A stretch of 64,000 nt of DNA from Pseudoalteromonas phenolica (GCF_005876835.1 NZ_PPSW01000015.1:18499-82498), one strand, 5' to 3'; positions 26,369 through 35,552 are shown, counted from the stretch's first letter. A program made the numbers and translations. The notes: generated by a model from the letters alone, not told the origin.

Positions 26369-28216
26369 ATGCGTCGTTTTACGACATCTTTAATTGCTGG
26401 CGCCATGCTTACTGTGCTTTCAGGTTGTGAGCTGGGTAGCAATGACACACCAAGCAATATTGCTGTTACAAATATCTCAACTGGCCCACTCGATACATTA
26501 GAGCCAAACCAAACTGTAAAAACTTACTATGATGTTGAAATTGCAGGTTTCAATAACGTAGACGTTGATGTGCATTTTTACTTAATTCATGCTGCAGAGC
26601 TTGATGAAGAAACCGGTGATGAAGTAGAAATCGACGAAGTTCATAAAGTTGGCGCATTAGAGCTTTCTCAAGTGTCTGAAGGTAGCCACAGCTTTGAGAC
26701 TGAAATTACGATTCCTAATGACCTAATTGGCGGTCATTACCACATCATCGCGCAAATTGACCCGCATGATGATCATGCTGAAGACATTGAAGATGATAAC
26801 CACCCTTCTGTCGATCACGAACCATTTGCTGATGGTGAATTTCCTTTCGCTGACGTTCATGTTCGTGTATTAGAAAGCCATGACTATAAATTACTGAGTG
26901 CCGAGTTTGGTCAAGAAGCGTTAATTTTAGATGCACCAACGACTGATAATGGCACAAGCCATCATCACTCTGACCTAGTAGGTTTTATTGTCGCTGATTA
27001 TGAAGGTGCTGAACTTGGTTCTACTAGTATCAAAGCCGAAGTAATGGTCAATGGTAACTGGGAAGCAACCCATTTCTGGAATGCTCAAAACCAAGGTTAT
27101 GAAGATGTGATCTTGCATAACTTCACTGCAGGTTTACATGACGAGCATATAGGCTTTGACATCGCGCTTGAAGATGACTTGCTACAACGTATTCATGACG
27201 AGCACGATGCAACACAAGAACAAAACTTACAGGTTCGTTTCATCTTAACTGATCTTGCTGAAAATGCAGAAACGATCACTGATAACAATGTGATTGAGAC
27301 ACAAATCCCGCTTTATTTCTACACAGGTGAAGAAGCAGATTCATCTGAAGGGTTTACTAAGCGTGGTCCACAATATGCCGTTGGTTTAGCGAACATTAAG
27401 CTAGAAAAATCGTTCGATAAGTCTTACGGCGATAAGTCAAAATTCAGTGTCGGTGTAGATTTAAATGGCCAATTATTCATTGTACCTACCGGAGATATTG
27501 GTGGTCGTGTAACTGGTGAAGGCACTGTAGAAGCTTACTTCTTCAATGCTCAGAACACACTATTTAGTATTTCTTATGATGGCAGTGCTTATGTAAGCGG
27601 CAACAATACTGGCTATGCGTCAGAAATGATCATTTTCAATAATGTTGTTTTTGAAGATGAAAAATACGTCGCTAAATATGAAAAAGCATGGGAAAAGAAA
27701 TGGGAAGAAGAGAAAGTACTTGCGCAAGCACGCTTTACTATCGGTCCCGTTCCTATGAGTGTTGAAGCTGGCGTAAACGGCAGTTTAGGTTTTGAACTGA
27801 CTGTTGGCTACAACGCTGAATTATACGCAGAAGGTGACTTATTCCACGTTGACTTCGGTGCATTTGGCCGTGGCGGTGTTAACTTAGGCTTAGTATCTGC
27901 TGGTGTACAAGCTGTTCTAACGCTAATCGACAATACCTTCTCATTAGAGTCTAATGCAGGTTTTGCTCTGGTCAGCACAGGTAATAACAAGCCACATATT
28001 TATTATGGTATTGAGCTGAAAAATGACCTTGATGTAATCTCAGGTAAGTTTGGCCTATATGCTGAAACGGTTGGTGTTAAGTGGTGTAAGAAATGGGGTA
28101 TCCCTTACCCGTGTGGTAAAAAGACCACTAAATATGACCTATGGTTATATCAAACAAACAGTGTTTACAATAAGTCTTGGACACTATACTCGAAAGAGGA
28201 CGAAATCGAACTATGA
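26369..28216 (+). CDS. Large lipoprotein, partner of the HEAT-repeat protein
   Basis: The 615-aa exported protein has a type II signal peptide with lipobox LSGC (lipidated Cys19). I do not recognise the family. The N-terminal 320 residues are beta-rich, with a His/Asp/Glu-rich stretch (DPHDDHAEDIEDDNHPS, about 130-147) and SHHHSD near 197 that could bind metals. The second half (about 330-615) has long repeated beta segments rich in Gly and Tyr (VGVDLNGQLFIV, GFELTVGYNAELYAEGDLFHVDFGAF). Two cysteines sit near the end (WCKKWGIPYPCGKK). The stop overlaps the next start (ATGA), so the two products are made together and probably work together on the outer membrane side. Confidence 0.75.
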   Translation: MRRFTTSLIAGAMLTVLSGCELGSNDTPSNIAVTNISTGPLDTLEPNQTVKTYYDVEIAGFNNVDVDVHFYLIHAAELDEETGDEVEIDEVHKVGALELSQVSEGSHSFETEITIPNDLIGGHYHIIAQIDPHDDHAEDIEDDNHPSVDHEPFADGEFPFADVHVRVLESHDYKLLSAEFGQEALILDAPTTDNGTSHHHSDLVGFIVADYEGAELGSTSIKAEVMVNGNWEATHFWNAQNQGYEDVILHNFTAGLHDEHIGFDIALEDDLLQRIHDEHDATQEQNLQVRFILTDLAENAETITDNNVIETQIPLYFYTGEEADSSEGFTKRGPQYAVGLANIKLEKSFDKSYGDKSKFSVGVDLNGQLFIVPTGDIGGRVTGEGTVEAYFFNAQNTLFSISYDGSAYVSGNNTGYASEMIIFNNVVFEDEKYVAKYEKAWEKKWEEEKVLAQARFTIGPVPMSVEAGVNGSLGFELTVGYNAELYAEGDLFHVDFGAFGRGGVNLGLVSAGVQAVLTLIDNTFSLESNAGFALVSTGNNKPHIYYGIELKNDLDVISGKFGLYAETVGVKWCKKWGIPYPCGKKTTKYDLWLYQTNSVYNKSWTLYSKEDEIEL

Positions 28217-29928
28217 TCCTATCATGTCGATTAAATTTGCTTGCTGCGCCCTTAGTGGCGCTAGCAAGCTTTCAAAGCCAGGCAAGCGCTTTTTGCCAAC
28301 CTCAGTTTGACTTCAACATTAAGTCTTTCACCAGTTTTAATTACACCAAACTGAACAGCCCAGCCCAGCAAACTGACATTGAGATCCAAGGTAAGTTGTC
28401 TGTTATTTCAGTCAAAAAAGAAGACGAAAAAAATTGGTGGGCGGTTAAAGCAGATCAAGTCAAAACAGTGCAAGGGCAGCTATCAATGCCTTTACCAAAT
28501 TACGAACGGCCTTTTGCATTTAAACTCAATGAACAGGGCCTGATCACTGAATTTTATTTCGCTGATACTTTAGATACCCAGTCTCAAGATCAACTTAAAG
28601 GTCTTGCTTATTACTTACAGTATCAAAAGAACTTATCTAAAATTACCAATGAAACCGACACGCTCGGTGAGTATCGTGTTAATTATAAGCAAAAAGAAAA
28701 TGCCTTAAGCTTTGCCAAAGTGAATTATGAGCACAAAAATAAGCAGGCATTAAATGCTTTTTCTCATATTGAGGTAGAAAAGTCAGAGCAACAAATCACG
28801 CCCTCAGAATGCTTTTTAGATTCCCGTGACGGCATAGAAAAGTTGAACTTAGTGGGTGCAGATCTCACTTTTACATCTGAGCAAAGCTTCAGCGTTAAAA
28901 AGCTCAAGCACCCTTTTGAGACCGCCCTTTTCTCAATGTCTGATGATTTATCACTTTGGCAAAGTACTCATGTTGAGTTAACTCAAGCCGAAAAAGACAA
29001 GTTAAAGAAAGAATTACTCGCTTTTGTTACTGAGCAAGATATTACTCAGATTGATGCACATACACTGGCCTTGTTACTAAAAAAATACGATGCCGTTATT
29101 GGTGAGTTAAGAGGCGTAATCTTAACTGATCAGGTTTCAGATAATGCCCAAATGCGCTTATTTAATGCCCTTGGGCAACTCGATACCCCGTCAAGCCAAT
29201 TGTTATTAAGTGGTTTATTGGTAGGCACTGAGAAGCAGCCGCAAACTCAATTTAGAGCCCTGCGCGCGCTTACACAAGGGCACCAACCACTTTCTCAACA
29301 AGCAACCGACACGCTTTTAAGTCTCTTGAACGATGGCTTTTTAAGTGTTGATCAAGAAGTGAGTTCAAGCTTCTATATGACGCTGGGTATTTTACTCAAT
29401 AACCGAATTGGCTCTGCTACAGCACAACAACTTAGCCAAGCGATTGTTGAGCATATTACGCTCAGTGAAAGTGAAAGCAAAACGGCCGACTTAATCACGG
29501 CGCTTGGCAATAGTCGCGACGATCAACACGTTGAACTGATTGAAGACTACTTGACTGATAGCAGTCCACGAGTCGAAAAAGCATCAATCAGAGCGCTTGG
29601 TATGATGCAAAGTGATTCTGCTTATCAAAACCTTGAAAAGCATTTTAATACTCACTCTGGCAGAAACACCAAAGCCTTACTTTCAGCACTTGGCAATTAT
29701 GATATGAAGCCAAAGACCAGTGACTCGGTGCTTAACCTTGCGGTAAACGACAATGACGACTCAGTTCGTTATGCGGCGATTAATGCATTAGCCAAACAGC
29801 CTAATAACGAAGGTATTAAAGAAACACTAAGACAGGCGCTTCGCTCAGAAAAGTCTAAGCGTAACTTTAAGGCCATTGTTAAGTTACTGCATAAAAAGCC
29901 TGCGCCTAAGCAAGATAACCAAGGTTAA
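28213..29928 (+). CDS. Exported HEAT-repeat protein with vitellogenin-like N-terminus
   Basis: The protein is 571 aa from the ATG at 28213, which shares ATGA with the lipoprotein stop; an earlier in-frame start at 28177 would precede the signal peptide MILSCRLNLLAAPLVALASFQSQASA. Residues about 30-190 are a beta domain with PFAFKLNEQGLITEFYFADTLDTQSQDQLKGLAYYLQY, reminiscent of the first barrel of vitellogenin/large lipid transfer proteins. The rest (about 260-560) is alpha-helical repeats, with HEAT units such as SPRVEKASIRALGMMQSD and DSVRYAAINALAKQ. A lipid- or lipoprotein-carrier role is a guess from the fold pattern. The stop is 11 bases from the convergent methyltransferase gene. Confidence 0.75.
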   Translation: MILSCRLNLLAAPLVALASFQSQASAFCQPQFDFNIKSFTSFNYTKLNSPAQQTDIEIQGKLSVISVKKEDEKNWWAVKADQVKTVQGQLSMPLPNYERPFAFKLNEQGLITEFYFADTLDTQSQDQLKGLAYYLQYQKNLSKITNETDTLGEYRVNYKQKENALSFAKVNYEHKNKQALNAFSHIEVEKSEQQITPSECFLDSRDGIEKLNLVGADLTFTSEQSFSVKKLKHPFETALFSMSDDLSLWQSTHVELTQAEKDKLKKELLAFVTEQDITQIDAHTLALLLKKYDAVIGELRGVILTDQVSDNAQMRLFNALGQLDTPSSQLLLSGLLVGTEKQPQTQFRALRALTQGHQPLSQQATDTLLSLLNDGFLSVDQEVSSSFYMTLGILLNNRIGSATAQQLSQAIVEHITLSESESKTADLITALGNSRDDQHVELIEDYLTDSSPRVEKASIRALGMMQSDSAYQNLEKHFNTHSGRNTKALLSALGNYDMKPKTSDSVLNLAVNDNDDSVRYAAINALAKQPNNEGIKETLRQALRSEKSKRNFKAIVKLLHKKPAPKQDNQG

Positions 29929-29939
29929 TTATTTAACAT

Positions 29940-30407
29940 CTAAATCCAGCGCCTTACTTTTGTTAGATAAACGTCGTAAGGCGCGCCAAACTTCTCCTTC
30001 AAAATGCGTTCCTCTGGTTTGATTTGAAATTGAGTAATGAATAAAACAAACGCCCCCACGCCAGCAAGCGATAAAGCATCTGCCAAATACACAGCAAATG
30101 CAAAAAGACTCAAAGCAACAGCAACATACATTGGGTTACGACTGTGTTTAAACAATCCTGTGGTGACTAAGGCTGCACTGTTTTGAGGCTTGGTCGGGCT
30201 AATCGTGGTCTGGGCTTGTTTAAAAGACCAAACAGCGCAAAAAGCGATTAAAACTGCAACTAGCAAAATAGTCAGCGCAATTTCTAACTTCATATGCGCC
30301 AAAATATTTATTGGTATCGCAAATTTAGAATGCGCTAACCAGTACATTGCTGAAGCACAAAAAACAGCAACAACGGGAGGTGGGACTTTATTGTCTAAAA
30401 CATGCAT
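29940..30407 (-). CDS. Isoprenylcysteine carboxyl methyltransferase-like membrane protein
   Basis: The 155-aa integral membrane protein belongs to the ICMT/PEMT-like group. Four hydrophobic segments are visible. The SAM-site motifs HSRNPMYVAVAL (about 92-103) and PEERILKEKFGAPYDVYLTKVRRWI (C-terminal) are the family signature. Bacterial members probably methylate phospholipids or other small membrane substrates; the substrate is unknown here. It is convergent with the HEAT-repeat gene and separated from its upstream neighbour by a 44-bp palindromic repeat. Confidence 0.88.
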   Translation of the reverse strand: MHVLDNKVPPPVVAVFCASAMYWLAHSKFAIPINILAHMKLEIALTILLVAVLIAFCAVWSFKQAQTTISPTKPQNSAALVTTGLFKHSRNPMYVAVALSLFAFAVYLADALSLAGVGAFVLFITQFQIKPEERILKEKFGAPYDVYLTKVRRWI

Positions 30408-30441
30408 GGCGATTTATCACATTTAGAATTGTAATTTAATT

Positions 30442-30485
30442 ATACCAATCCTTTTAATTAAGTGATCTACTCTGGGGATTGTTAT
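30442..30485. repeat. 44-bp palindromic repeat, copy A
   Basis: ATACCAATCC, 24 bases, then GGATTGTTAT form an inverted repeat. The same 44-base length, arms and much of the middle (TTAATTAAGTGATCTA against AAATTAAGCGATCTA) recur at 35553-35596. It lies at the 3' end of the PaiB-like gene. Probably a REP-like dispersed repeat. Confidence 0.75.
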
Positions 30486-31081
30486 TAACCTAAACCAATT
30501 TCATGTTTCTTCATATATTCAGCGAGTAATTGCGCTTCGAGATCGCCTTGTTGCAGTGCTTGAAACACACCGAGTTGATCTGCTTGAGTGCGCTGTTGGC
30601 CTAACTTTTGTTTGCCTTCAATATTTGTAATGTCAATTTTAAGCCCTACAATGGCTTTAGCTAATTTAGCGTTTAACTGTTCACTAAAAATGCCTAGTTC
30701 TGAAAACAGCGACGGCTCATATTTTTCTACTGTTTGGTTAACCACATTCAATGTTTCAGTTTCACTTAAAAGAGAAACAGTGCCGATAACATGCACCGCT
30801 GCATAGTTCCATGTTGGTACGGCAGGGCCCTTGTCATACCAAGTTGGAGAAATATAAGCATGAGGACCTGAGAAAATAATCAGCACCTCTTTCCCCGCCA
30901 ATCCTTGCCAATGCGTATTTGCTTTGGCTAGATGCGTATAAAGTACATTGTATTTCTCATCAAACAAAAAAGGTAAATGTGAGCAAGTTAAGTTAGCTGA
31001 AACCAGACAACCAAAACCATACTCATGAATAAACTGATTGACTGAGCTTGCTGTCATTTGAAGATTTTTAGGGATATACAT
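30485..31081 (-). CDS. PaiB-like FMN-binding protein
   Basis: The 198-aa protein belongs to the PaiB/FMN-binding split-barrel family, often annotated as a negative transcriptional regulator. It starts MYIPKNLQM and has LPFLFDE, THLAKANTHWQ, IFSGPHAYISPTWY (about 69-82) and VPTWNYAAVHVIGTV (about 88-102), all diagnostic. B. subtilis PaiB acts with the acetyltransferase PaiA on protease and sporulation genes, but most proteobacterial members are uncharacterised and might be flavin enzymes. No PaiA is adjacent. The start has AAGGAGT upstream. Confidence 0.9.
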   Translation of the reverse strand: MYIPKNLQMTASSVNQFIHEYGFGCLVSANLTCSHLPFLFDEKYNVLYTHLAKANTHWQGLAGKEVLIIFSGPHAYISPTWYDKGPAVPTWNYAAVHVIGTVSLLSETETLNVVNQTVEKYEPSLFSELGIFSEQLNAKLAKAIVGLKIDITNIEGKQKLGQQRTQADQLGVFQALQQGDLEAQLLAEYMKKHEIGLG

Positions 31082-31183
31082 AGTGTTACTCCTTAATGCA
31101 ATTGCAGTAACACTAAATAAATTTGGTCTAACTTAAATCAACCAGAAATAAAAACATTGTTAGACCAGTAAATAGGATTGATA

Positions 31184-31837
31184 TTATTCCTTAAAACTCA
31201 CTTCTCTTGTCTCTAGTAAAAATTGCTCTCCTGAATGAAAGTTAATTTCTATAAAAAACACATGATTTTGTTTATATTTGGGTTCAGTATTGAGCGCCAA
31301 CTGGGTTATTTCTGCAGGCATATTATCTGGCTGAGCAGTGAACTCTGTCACAGAAAAATAGTCTACATCACCATTTTGTTCACTGTAATAAGGAGTAGGT
31401 ACGTAATCTAGGTACACCACATCAAAAACATCATTCAAACTGCTTCCTGCGGGTAAATCATCATTGAAAGCGGCACTAGAAGTAATCTTAATACTCGAAA
31501 TGCGCTGCTCTGTGAAAGGTAACACAGGTGAGCAAGCATAGGCTTTACTCATCAGTGAAAAATCAAAAATTGTGTCAAAACGCTTGGCTACTGTGCCCGT
31601 TTTTATGTCTAGCTTTATAATGAATGAGTTAAAGTCAATGGCGTCAACACTTTCATAAGCATCTCCACCAACATATTCTCCCCGCAGATCCGAATTAAAT
31701 ACTCTCAGTGTATAATCATTAATAACATACTCAGGATTACTAAAACTTCCACAAGGGTTATCAGGTTCTTCATCATTACTACAACCTACAATTAATAGGG
31801 CAAGAAAAGCTGAAGTAAATATGGTACTGCGTTTCAT
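31184..31837 (-). CDS. Hypothetical lipoprotein
   Basis: The 217-aa exported protein has lipobox IVGC (lipidated Cys19) after a hydrophobic signal. The mature part is acidic at first (SNDEEPDNPCGSF) and then mostly beta strands. No known domain was recognised. Cysteines at about 29 and 101 could form a disulfide. AAAGGATG precedes the ATG. It lies between the PaiB-like gene and the collagenase terminator and is probably transcribed alone. Confidence 0.7.
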   Translation of the reverse strand: MKRSTIFTSAFLALLIVGCSNDEEPDNPCGSFSNPEYVINDYTLRVFNSDLRGEYVGGDAYESVDAIDFNSFIIKLDIKTGTVAKRFDTIFDFSLMSKAYACSPVLPFTEQRISSIKITSSAAFNDDLPAGSSLNDVFDVVYLDYVPTPYYSEQNGDVDYFSVTEFTAQPDNMPAEITQLALNTEPKYKQNHVFFIEINFHSGEQFLLETREVSFKE

Positions 31838-31961
31838 AGATGCATCCTTTCTAGTTTAAATAAGCGTTTCTATTCTGACTCCAAATCATATTTCTGCAAA
31901 GCCTGTCGCATCACTTTTTAGTTTTATTCTGATCTAGTTTGTAAATTAATGTAATCGCTCA

Positions 31962-31998
31962 ATAAAAAGGCCAAAACCTAAGATGGTTTTGGCCTTTC
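31962..31998 (-). terminator. Terminator of the collagenase gene
   Basis: AAAGGCCAAAACC and GGTTTTGGCCTTT form a 13-bp perfect stem around TAAGAT. On the minus strand five Ts follow. It lies about 55 bases beyond the stop at 32053. Confidence 0.9.
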
Positions 31999-32052
31999 AC
32001 TCTGGGGGTTGTTTATAAAGACAAGAAAGAACTTCCTATCTTTAAAACCTTT

Positions 32053-34845
32053 TTAACGACAACCTGGAGTGTTGTAATCAACCACAATAGAAGCCCCTTT
32101 TGCATTACCCGATACTTTCACGTAACCCCAATATTGGCTTTGGTTGTTAATATAAATACACTCACCATTCCCACTATTGGTAGAAGAAGCGTCTACATTT
32201 GTGCTGGTAGGCCAGCCTTGGTTGCTATATTCGAGGCTTAAATCGCCCGAGCCATTGGCGGTTGTGATTGCGATACTGTTTTGACCACTTACATCTTCTA
32301 AGCTTAACCAGATTGTGTCTTGCTCAGCTAAACATCTCACTTGGCCGTCATATAAACGACCACCTGTTACAGGACCACTTGTCGCACACGCATCAGGTAC
32401 ATTGAAGCCTGAACCCGCGTTGAAGCTCGCCATAATCGACGTATCAAAGCTGTTGTAACCATAAACCATCACATGGTAAGTCCCAGCTTGTACATTACTG
32501 ATCTCACATGTTTCGTTGTTCCCCCCGATATAAGGACGGCAATCATAGTCAGACATGGTCGGCTCTGAGCCAAACTTCACGTACAGATCGGCATCACCAG
32601 TGCCACCGTTTAATGCAAAGTTTAGATTACTTGCTCCTGCAGGTACCACAAACGTGAATTTTAATACGCTGTCTTGCGCGCCAGAAATGGTCTTCGATTC
32701 ACCATTTTTCAATTGGTTTGTTGGCGTCGTATCACCTAAAATAGTCGCTGTTGTTGACTCTGTTCTGCTCGCGCCTTCTGTGTCAGTTGCTGTCAGTGAC
32801 ACTGTATATTCACCCGCCTGCGCATAGCTATGTGCAGGGTTCGCTTCAGAACTTGACGTGCCATCACCAAAATTCCAAGTATAACTAGCAATGCTACTTT
32901 CTTTATCAAATGAGCCTTGGCTAGAGAAGTTAATAAGCTCAGCTTTGTTTGCCGTATAAGGGCCGTTAATCGCAACGACTGGCGCTTCATTTACTGTACC
33001 GCCACCATTAGATAGTTGTTGTGTCCACTGTGTAAATTCGGCATCGTAATCAACTGCCCAATTGTTTAAACGCGCTTTATACGCCGCCCAATCACCTGTA
33101 CGAGTCGAGTTAAGCATGAGCTTTACTTCATCAATATGGCGCTCAAACATAAATCGAACAGCCAAATAGCCCCAACGATAAATACGGTCTTGATCAAAGC
33201 CATCATAGGTGGTGTTAAAGATTGTACCTAACGTGTAGGTTGAGCCATCTATAATAGTATCAATTGCTGCTTGGTTGTTATCTTCATTAGCAACATATTC
33301 AGCAACACCTTCACTCCACCACACAATTGCTTCAGTTGGCGCATTAAAATCACCATATAAGTCAAAGCGACCATCGAGGTAGTGAACATATTCATGCTCT
33401 AAGTTCCAAACATAGTGGTCAGGGTTCGCATAACTTGCTTCATATGCAACGAAGTTCGGGATATTACCTGGCTTTGAAGGGTCGCCTTCTAAATACATAC
33501 CGCCATTATTGGTATTAATACCAAAAATTGGGCCGCCATATTTACCGTAATCTGTGCTTGAATCAAAAATATTAACTTGTAATTGAACGTTGTTATCGTC
33601 AGCAACAGGTACATTATTTGTATCTAACTTGGTATGAAAATACCCTTCTTCATAGCCCATTTTGCTACATGCAGCTTGATGCTGAGCCGTTGTCATATTC
33701 TGCGAGCGAATTTTAATTGTACTACTACATGTATAAGTTTGTGACAGTACTTGATTCTCAAGCTGCTCACCATAGTTACAAATACCATAATCGTTACAGT
33801 CACCATGGTAGCTTGCTGTTTCTGCTGCACCTAACCAAGCGACATCACCGTAACCAACCATTTCATAACGACTAAAGATGTCTTTTAACCCTGCATCAAC
33901 CGAAGCCTGAATTGCGGTACCTGTGTATTGCTTAAGTCTACCTAGCTCTCGCGCTGCGTTTGCAAACATAAACTCAGCATCAGAGTTAATCATATATGTG
34001 CTGGTTGTGAACTTTCTCAGTGCAGCAACTAGATCTGTTTGCGTACCAATTTTAGCTTTAAATTCGTTATTCCACTGACCGCGGAAAAGCAAAGTGAAAA
34101 CGCCATTTACCGCACCACGCATGTTCCATTTTGATGCATAGCTTTCGTTCCAGCGGTTTAGCCACTGAGTTACAACAGGTAGGTAAACATCTTGCTGCTC
34201 TGAGCTATCCATCGTAATGATGACTTCAGATAAGGTCTTACCGTGCGCATCATTGTCGTCATAGAAATGGCTATTATTTACGAATGCATCTATCGCGCCT
34301 TTAACTGCAGGCGTGACCCAAGTCGCAAATGTAACTTGATCGTTATAAAACTCTGCAAAATAACCCGCTCGCAAGAACAAGAACATGGCTTCAATGTTAG
34401 CATCCCCGCCACCTTGGTAGTTTTGGCTCAGTGTTTTTACGTGATTTGCCACTGCATACATATTGTTAGAGTCAAATGCGGTTGCTTGAATATTGCTCGA
34501 GGCTGAGAATAAATCGTTTACACATTGCACACCTTGAGACTTAATTTCATTGATCAAAGTCGAGCTATTTGTGGTAGCAAGCGCATTTACATTACACACT
34601 GCCACAGCCTGTACATTAGACATTGAGAATGCATTCATTTGCATCATGACTGGTTGATCAACATATTGAGATTCAGCAGTTGGGGCATTTTCAACATGAC
34701 TCTCATTTTCTACACCATGATGATGGTGGTGGTGATGCTCAGTATTGATGGTATTTGTTTGCTGCATTTGCGGTTCTGTCATCGCAAATGCTGTTATGCC
34801 ATAAAACGAGCCTGCGACCAGTACTGCCAGTTTTTTAAGTTTCAT
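32053..34845 (-). CDS. Secreted M9-family collagenase
   Basis: The 930-aa extracellular zinc protease has a signal peptide at 1-21, then a linker with seven consecutive histidines at 37-43. The M9N-type activator helices span about 75-340. The catalytic domain has HEYVH at 484-488 and WWSEGVAEYVAN at 509-520 supplying the downstream Glu ligand, as in Vibrio collagenase. A PKD domain (about 640-715, WNFGDGTSS...Y.V.LTATD), a PPC domain (about 730-825, GDADLYVKFG) and a second C-terminal beta domain with Cys pairs follow. Such modules bind collagen and are often processed after type II secretion. A terminator follows; a run of nine G:C pairs lies about 140 bases upstream of the start. Confidence 0.95.
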   Translation of the reverse strand: MKLKKLAVLVAGSFYGITAFAMTEPQMQQTNTINTEHHHHHHHGVENESHVENAPTAESQYVDQPVMMQMNAFSMSNVQAVAVCNVNALATTNSSTLINEIKSQGVQCVNDLFSASSNIQATAFDSNNMYAVANHVKTLSQNYQGGGDANIEAMFLFLRAGYFAEFYNDQVTFATWVTPAVKGAIDAFVNNSHFYDDNDAHGKTLSEVIITMDSSEQQDVYLPVVTQWLNRWNESYASKWNMRGAVNGVFTLLFRGQWNNEFKAKIGTQTDLVAALRKFTTSTYMINSDAEFMFANAARELGRLKQYTGTAIQASVDAGLKDIFSRYEMVGYGDVAWLGAAETASYHGDCNDYGICNYGEQLENQVLSQTYTCSSTIKIRSQNMTTAQHQAACSKMGYEEGYFHTKLDTNNVPVADDNNVQLQVNIFDSSTDYGKYGGPIFGINTNNGGMYLEGDPSKPGNIPNFVAYEASYANPDHYVWNLEHEYVHYLDGRFDLYGDFNAPTEAIVWWSEGVAEYVANEDNNQAAIDTIIDGSTYTLGTIFNTTYDGFDQDRIYRWGYLAVRFMFERHIDEVKLMLNSTRTGDWAAYKARLNNWAVDYDAEFTQWTQQLSNGGGTVNEAPVVAINGPYTANKAELINFSSQGSFDKESSIASYTWNFGDGTSSSEANPAHSYAQAGEYTVSLTATDTEGASRTESTTATILGDTTPTNQLKNGESKTISGAQDSVLKFTFVVPAGASNLNFALNGGTGDADLYVKFGSEPTMSDYDCRPYIGGNNETCEISNVQAGTYHVMVYGYNSFDTSIMASFNAGSGFNVPDACATSGPVTGGRLYDGQVRCLAEQDTIWLSLEDVSGQNSIAITTANGSGDLSLEYSNQGWPTSTNVDASSTNSGNGECIYINNQSQYWGYVKVSGNAKGASIVVDYNTPGCR

Positions 34846-35040
34846 TGCTTTTCCTTACTTGTTGTTTTTTATTTGAACAAATCGCTCAAACGCCAAACAT
34901 TAAAGCAGCACATTAACAAGAATGCAATATATTGTATGCAATAACTGATTTTGCAAACAATATATTTACAACCAGAACGAAGGGGGGGGGAGTAACTGAA
35001 TTGAATATAAGCGCTTTGATTGGCTAGGAATTATAAATAG
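34846..35040. promoter_or_regulatory. Upstream region of the collagenase gene with a G9 run
   Basis: The stretch is AT-rich with the dyad CAATATATTG near 34925-34934 and a homopolymer of nine Gs at 34982-34990 (Cs when read with the gene). Such runs can slip and alter promoter spacing; here this is only a possibility. AAGGAAAAGCA precedes the collagenase ATG. Confidence 0.45.
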
Positions 35041-35064
35041 AAAAAGAGGCAAAGCCTCTTTTTT
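35041..35064 (-). terminator. Terminator of the small peptide genes
   Basis: AAAAGAGGC-AAA-GCCTCTTTT is a perfect 9-bp stem. On the minus strand it is followed by a run of Ts, about 30 bases after the stop of the second peptide gene. Confidence 0.85.
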
Positions 35065-35091
35065 ATGTTGTAACTAAAAAATTATCGACAC

Positions 35092-35241
35092 TTAGCAGAA
35101 CTGTGTATCAGCACAAAGGCCTGTAGTGACACACCAAAGACGAGAGGTGGTGACACCACCCGCAACTGCTGGCGTTTGTTTTTCATCTAATTGCTTGTAT
35201 TCTTTAGATAGATTTTTTAGCTTCTTTTTATTTAATTTCAA
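35092..35241 (-). CDS. Double-glycine peptide precursor 2 (lanthipeptide-like core)
   Basis: A 49-aa peptide is encoded from a TTG at 35241, with AAAGGAG nine bases upstream; no ATG is in frame. The leader (residues 1-29) is Lys/Leu-rich, starts MKLNKKKLKNL and ends KQTPAVAGG, a classic double-glycine cleavage site. The tail of 20 residues is rich in Thr and Cys, with T-x-x-C spacings twice (TGLC, TQFC) and SRLWC, which suits thioether rings. It lies 18 bases after the other peptide gene and before a terminator. No modification enzyme or peptidase-transporter gene is in the window, so it is an orphan precursor or works unmodified. Confidence 0.75.
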   Translation of the reverse strand: MKLNKKKLKNLSKEYKQLDEKQTPAVAGGVTTSRLWCVTTGLCADTQFC

Positions 35242-35259
35242 AACATTAAACTCCTTTGA

Positions 35260-35430
35260 TTAGCAAGTGAAGCCAACAAACGATGTACAAATGAACGGAT
35301 GGGTAAATGTTTCATCATCAATCGGCTTTGCTCCGCCACCAATCTGAGGTGTCGCAGCTGCGCCTAACTGTTTATTAGCTAAAGGTTGTTTAAGTGTTTT
35401 AAGGTTTTTCTTTTTAAGTGAAAGTTTCAT
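35260..35430 (-). CDS. Double-glycine peptide precursor 1
   Basis: A 56-aa peptide is encoded from the ATG at 35430, with a strong ribosome site (AAGGAGAA). The leader MKLSLKKKNLKTLKQPL...TPQIGGG resembles that of the next gene (MKLNKKKLKNL...TPAVAGG), so the two are paralogous. The tail after the glycines is AKPIDDE followed by TFTHPFICTSFVGFTC, with two Cys and four Thr/Ser. Same transcript as precursor 2. It is shaped like class I lanthipeptide or GG-leader natural-product precursors known from marine bacteria and Bacteroidota; the exact family was not confirmed. Confidence 0.75.
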   Translation of the reverse strand: MKLSLKKKNLKTLKQPLANKQLGAAATPQIGGGAKPIDDETFTHPFICTSFVGFTC

Positions 35431-35552
35431 CGTTCTTCTCCTTAGATAATTAATGAAACATTAAATTAACATCCTATTCTAATAAATGTTAGAAAATAGT
35501 TAGATTGAATAAATATTAAACACCTTAAAAACCCCTCAGAATTGAATATGCA

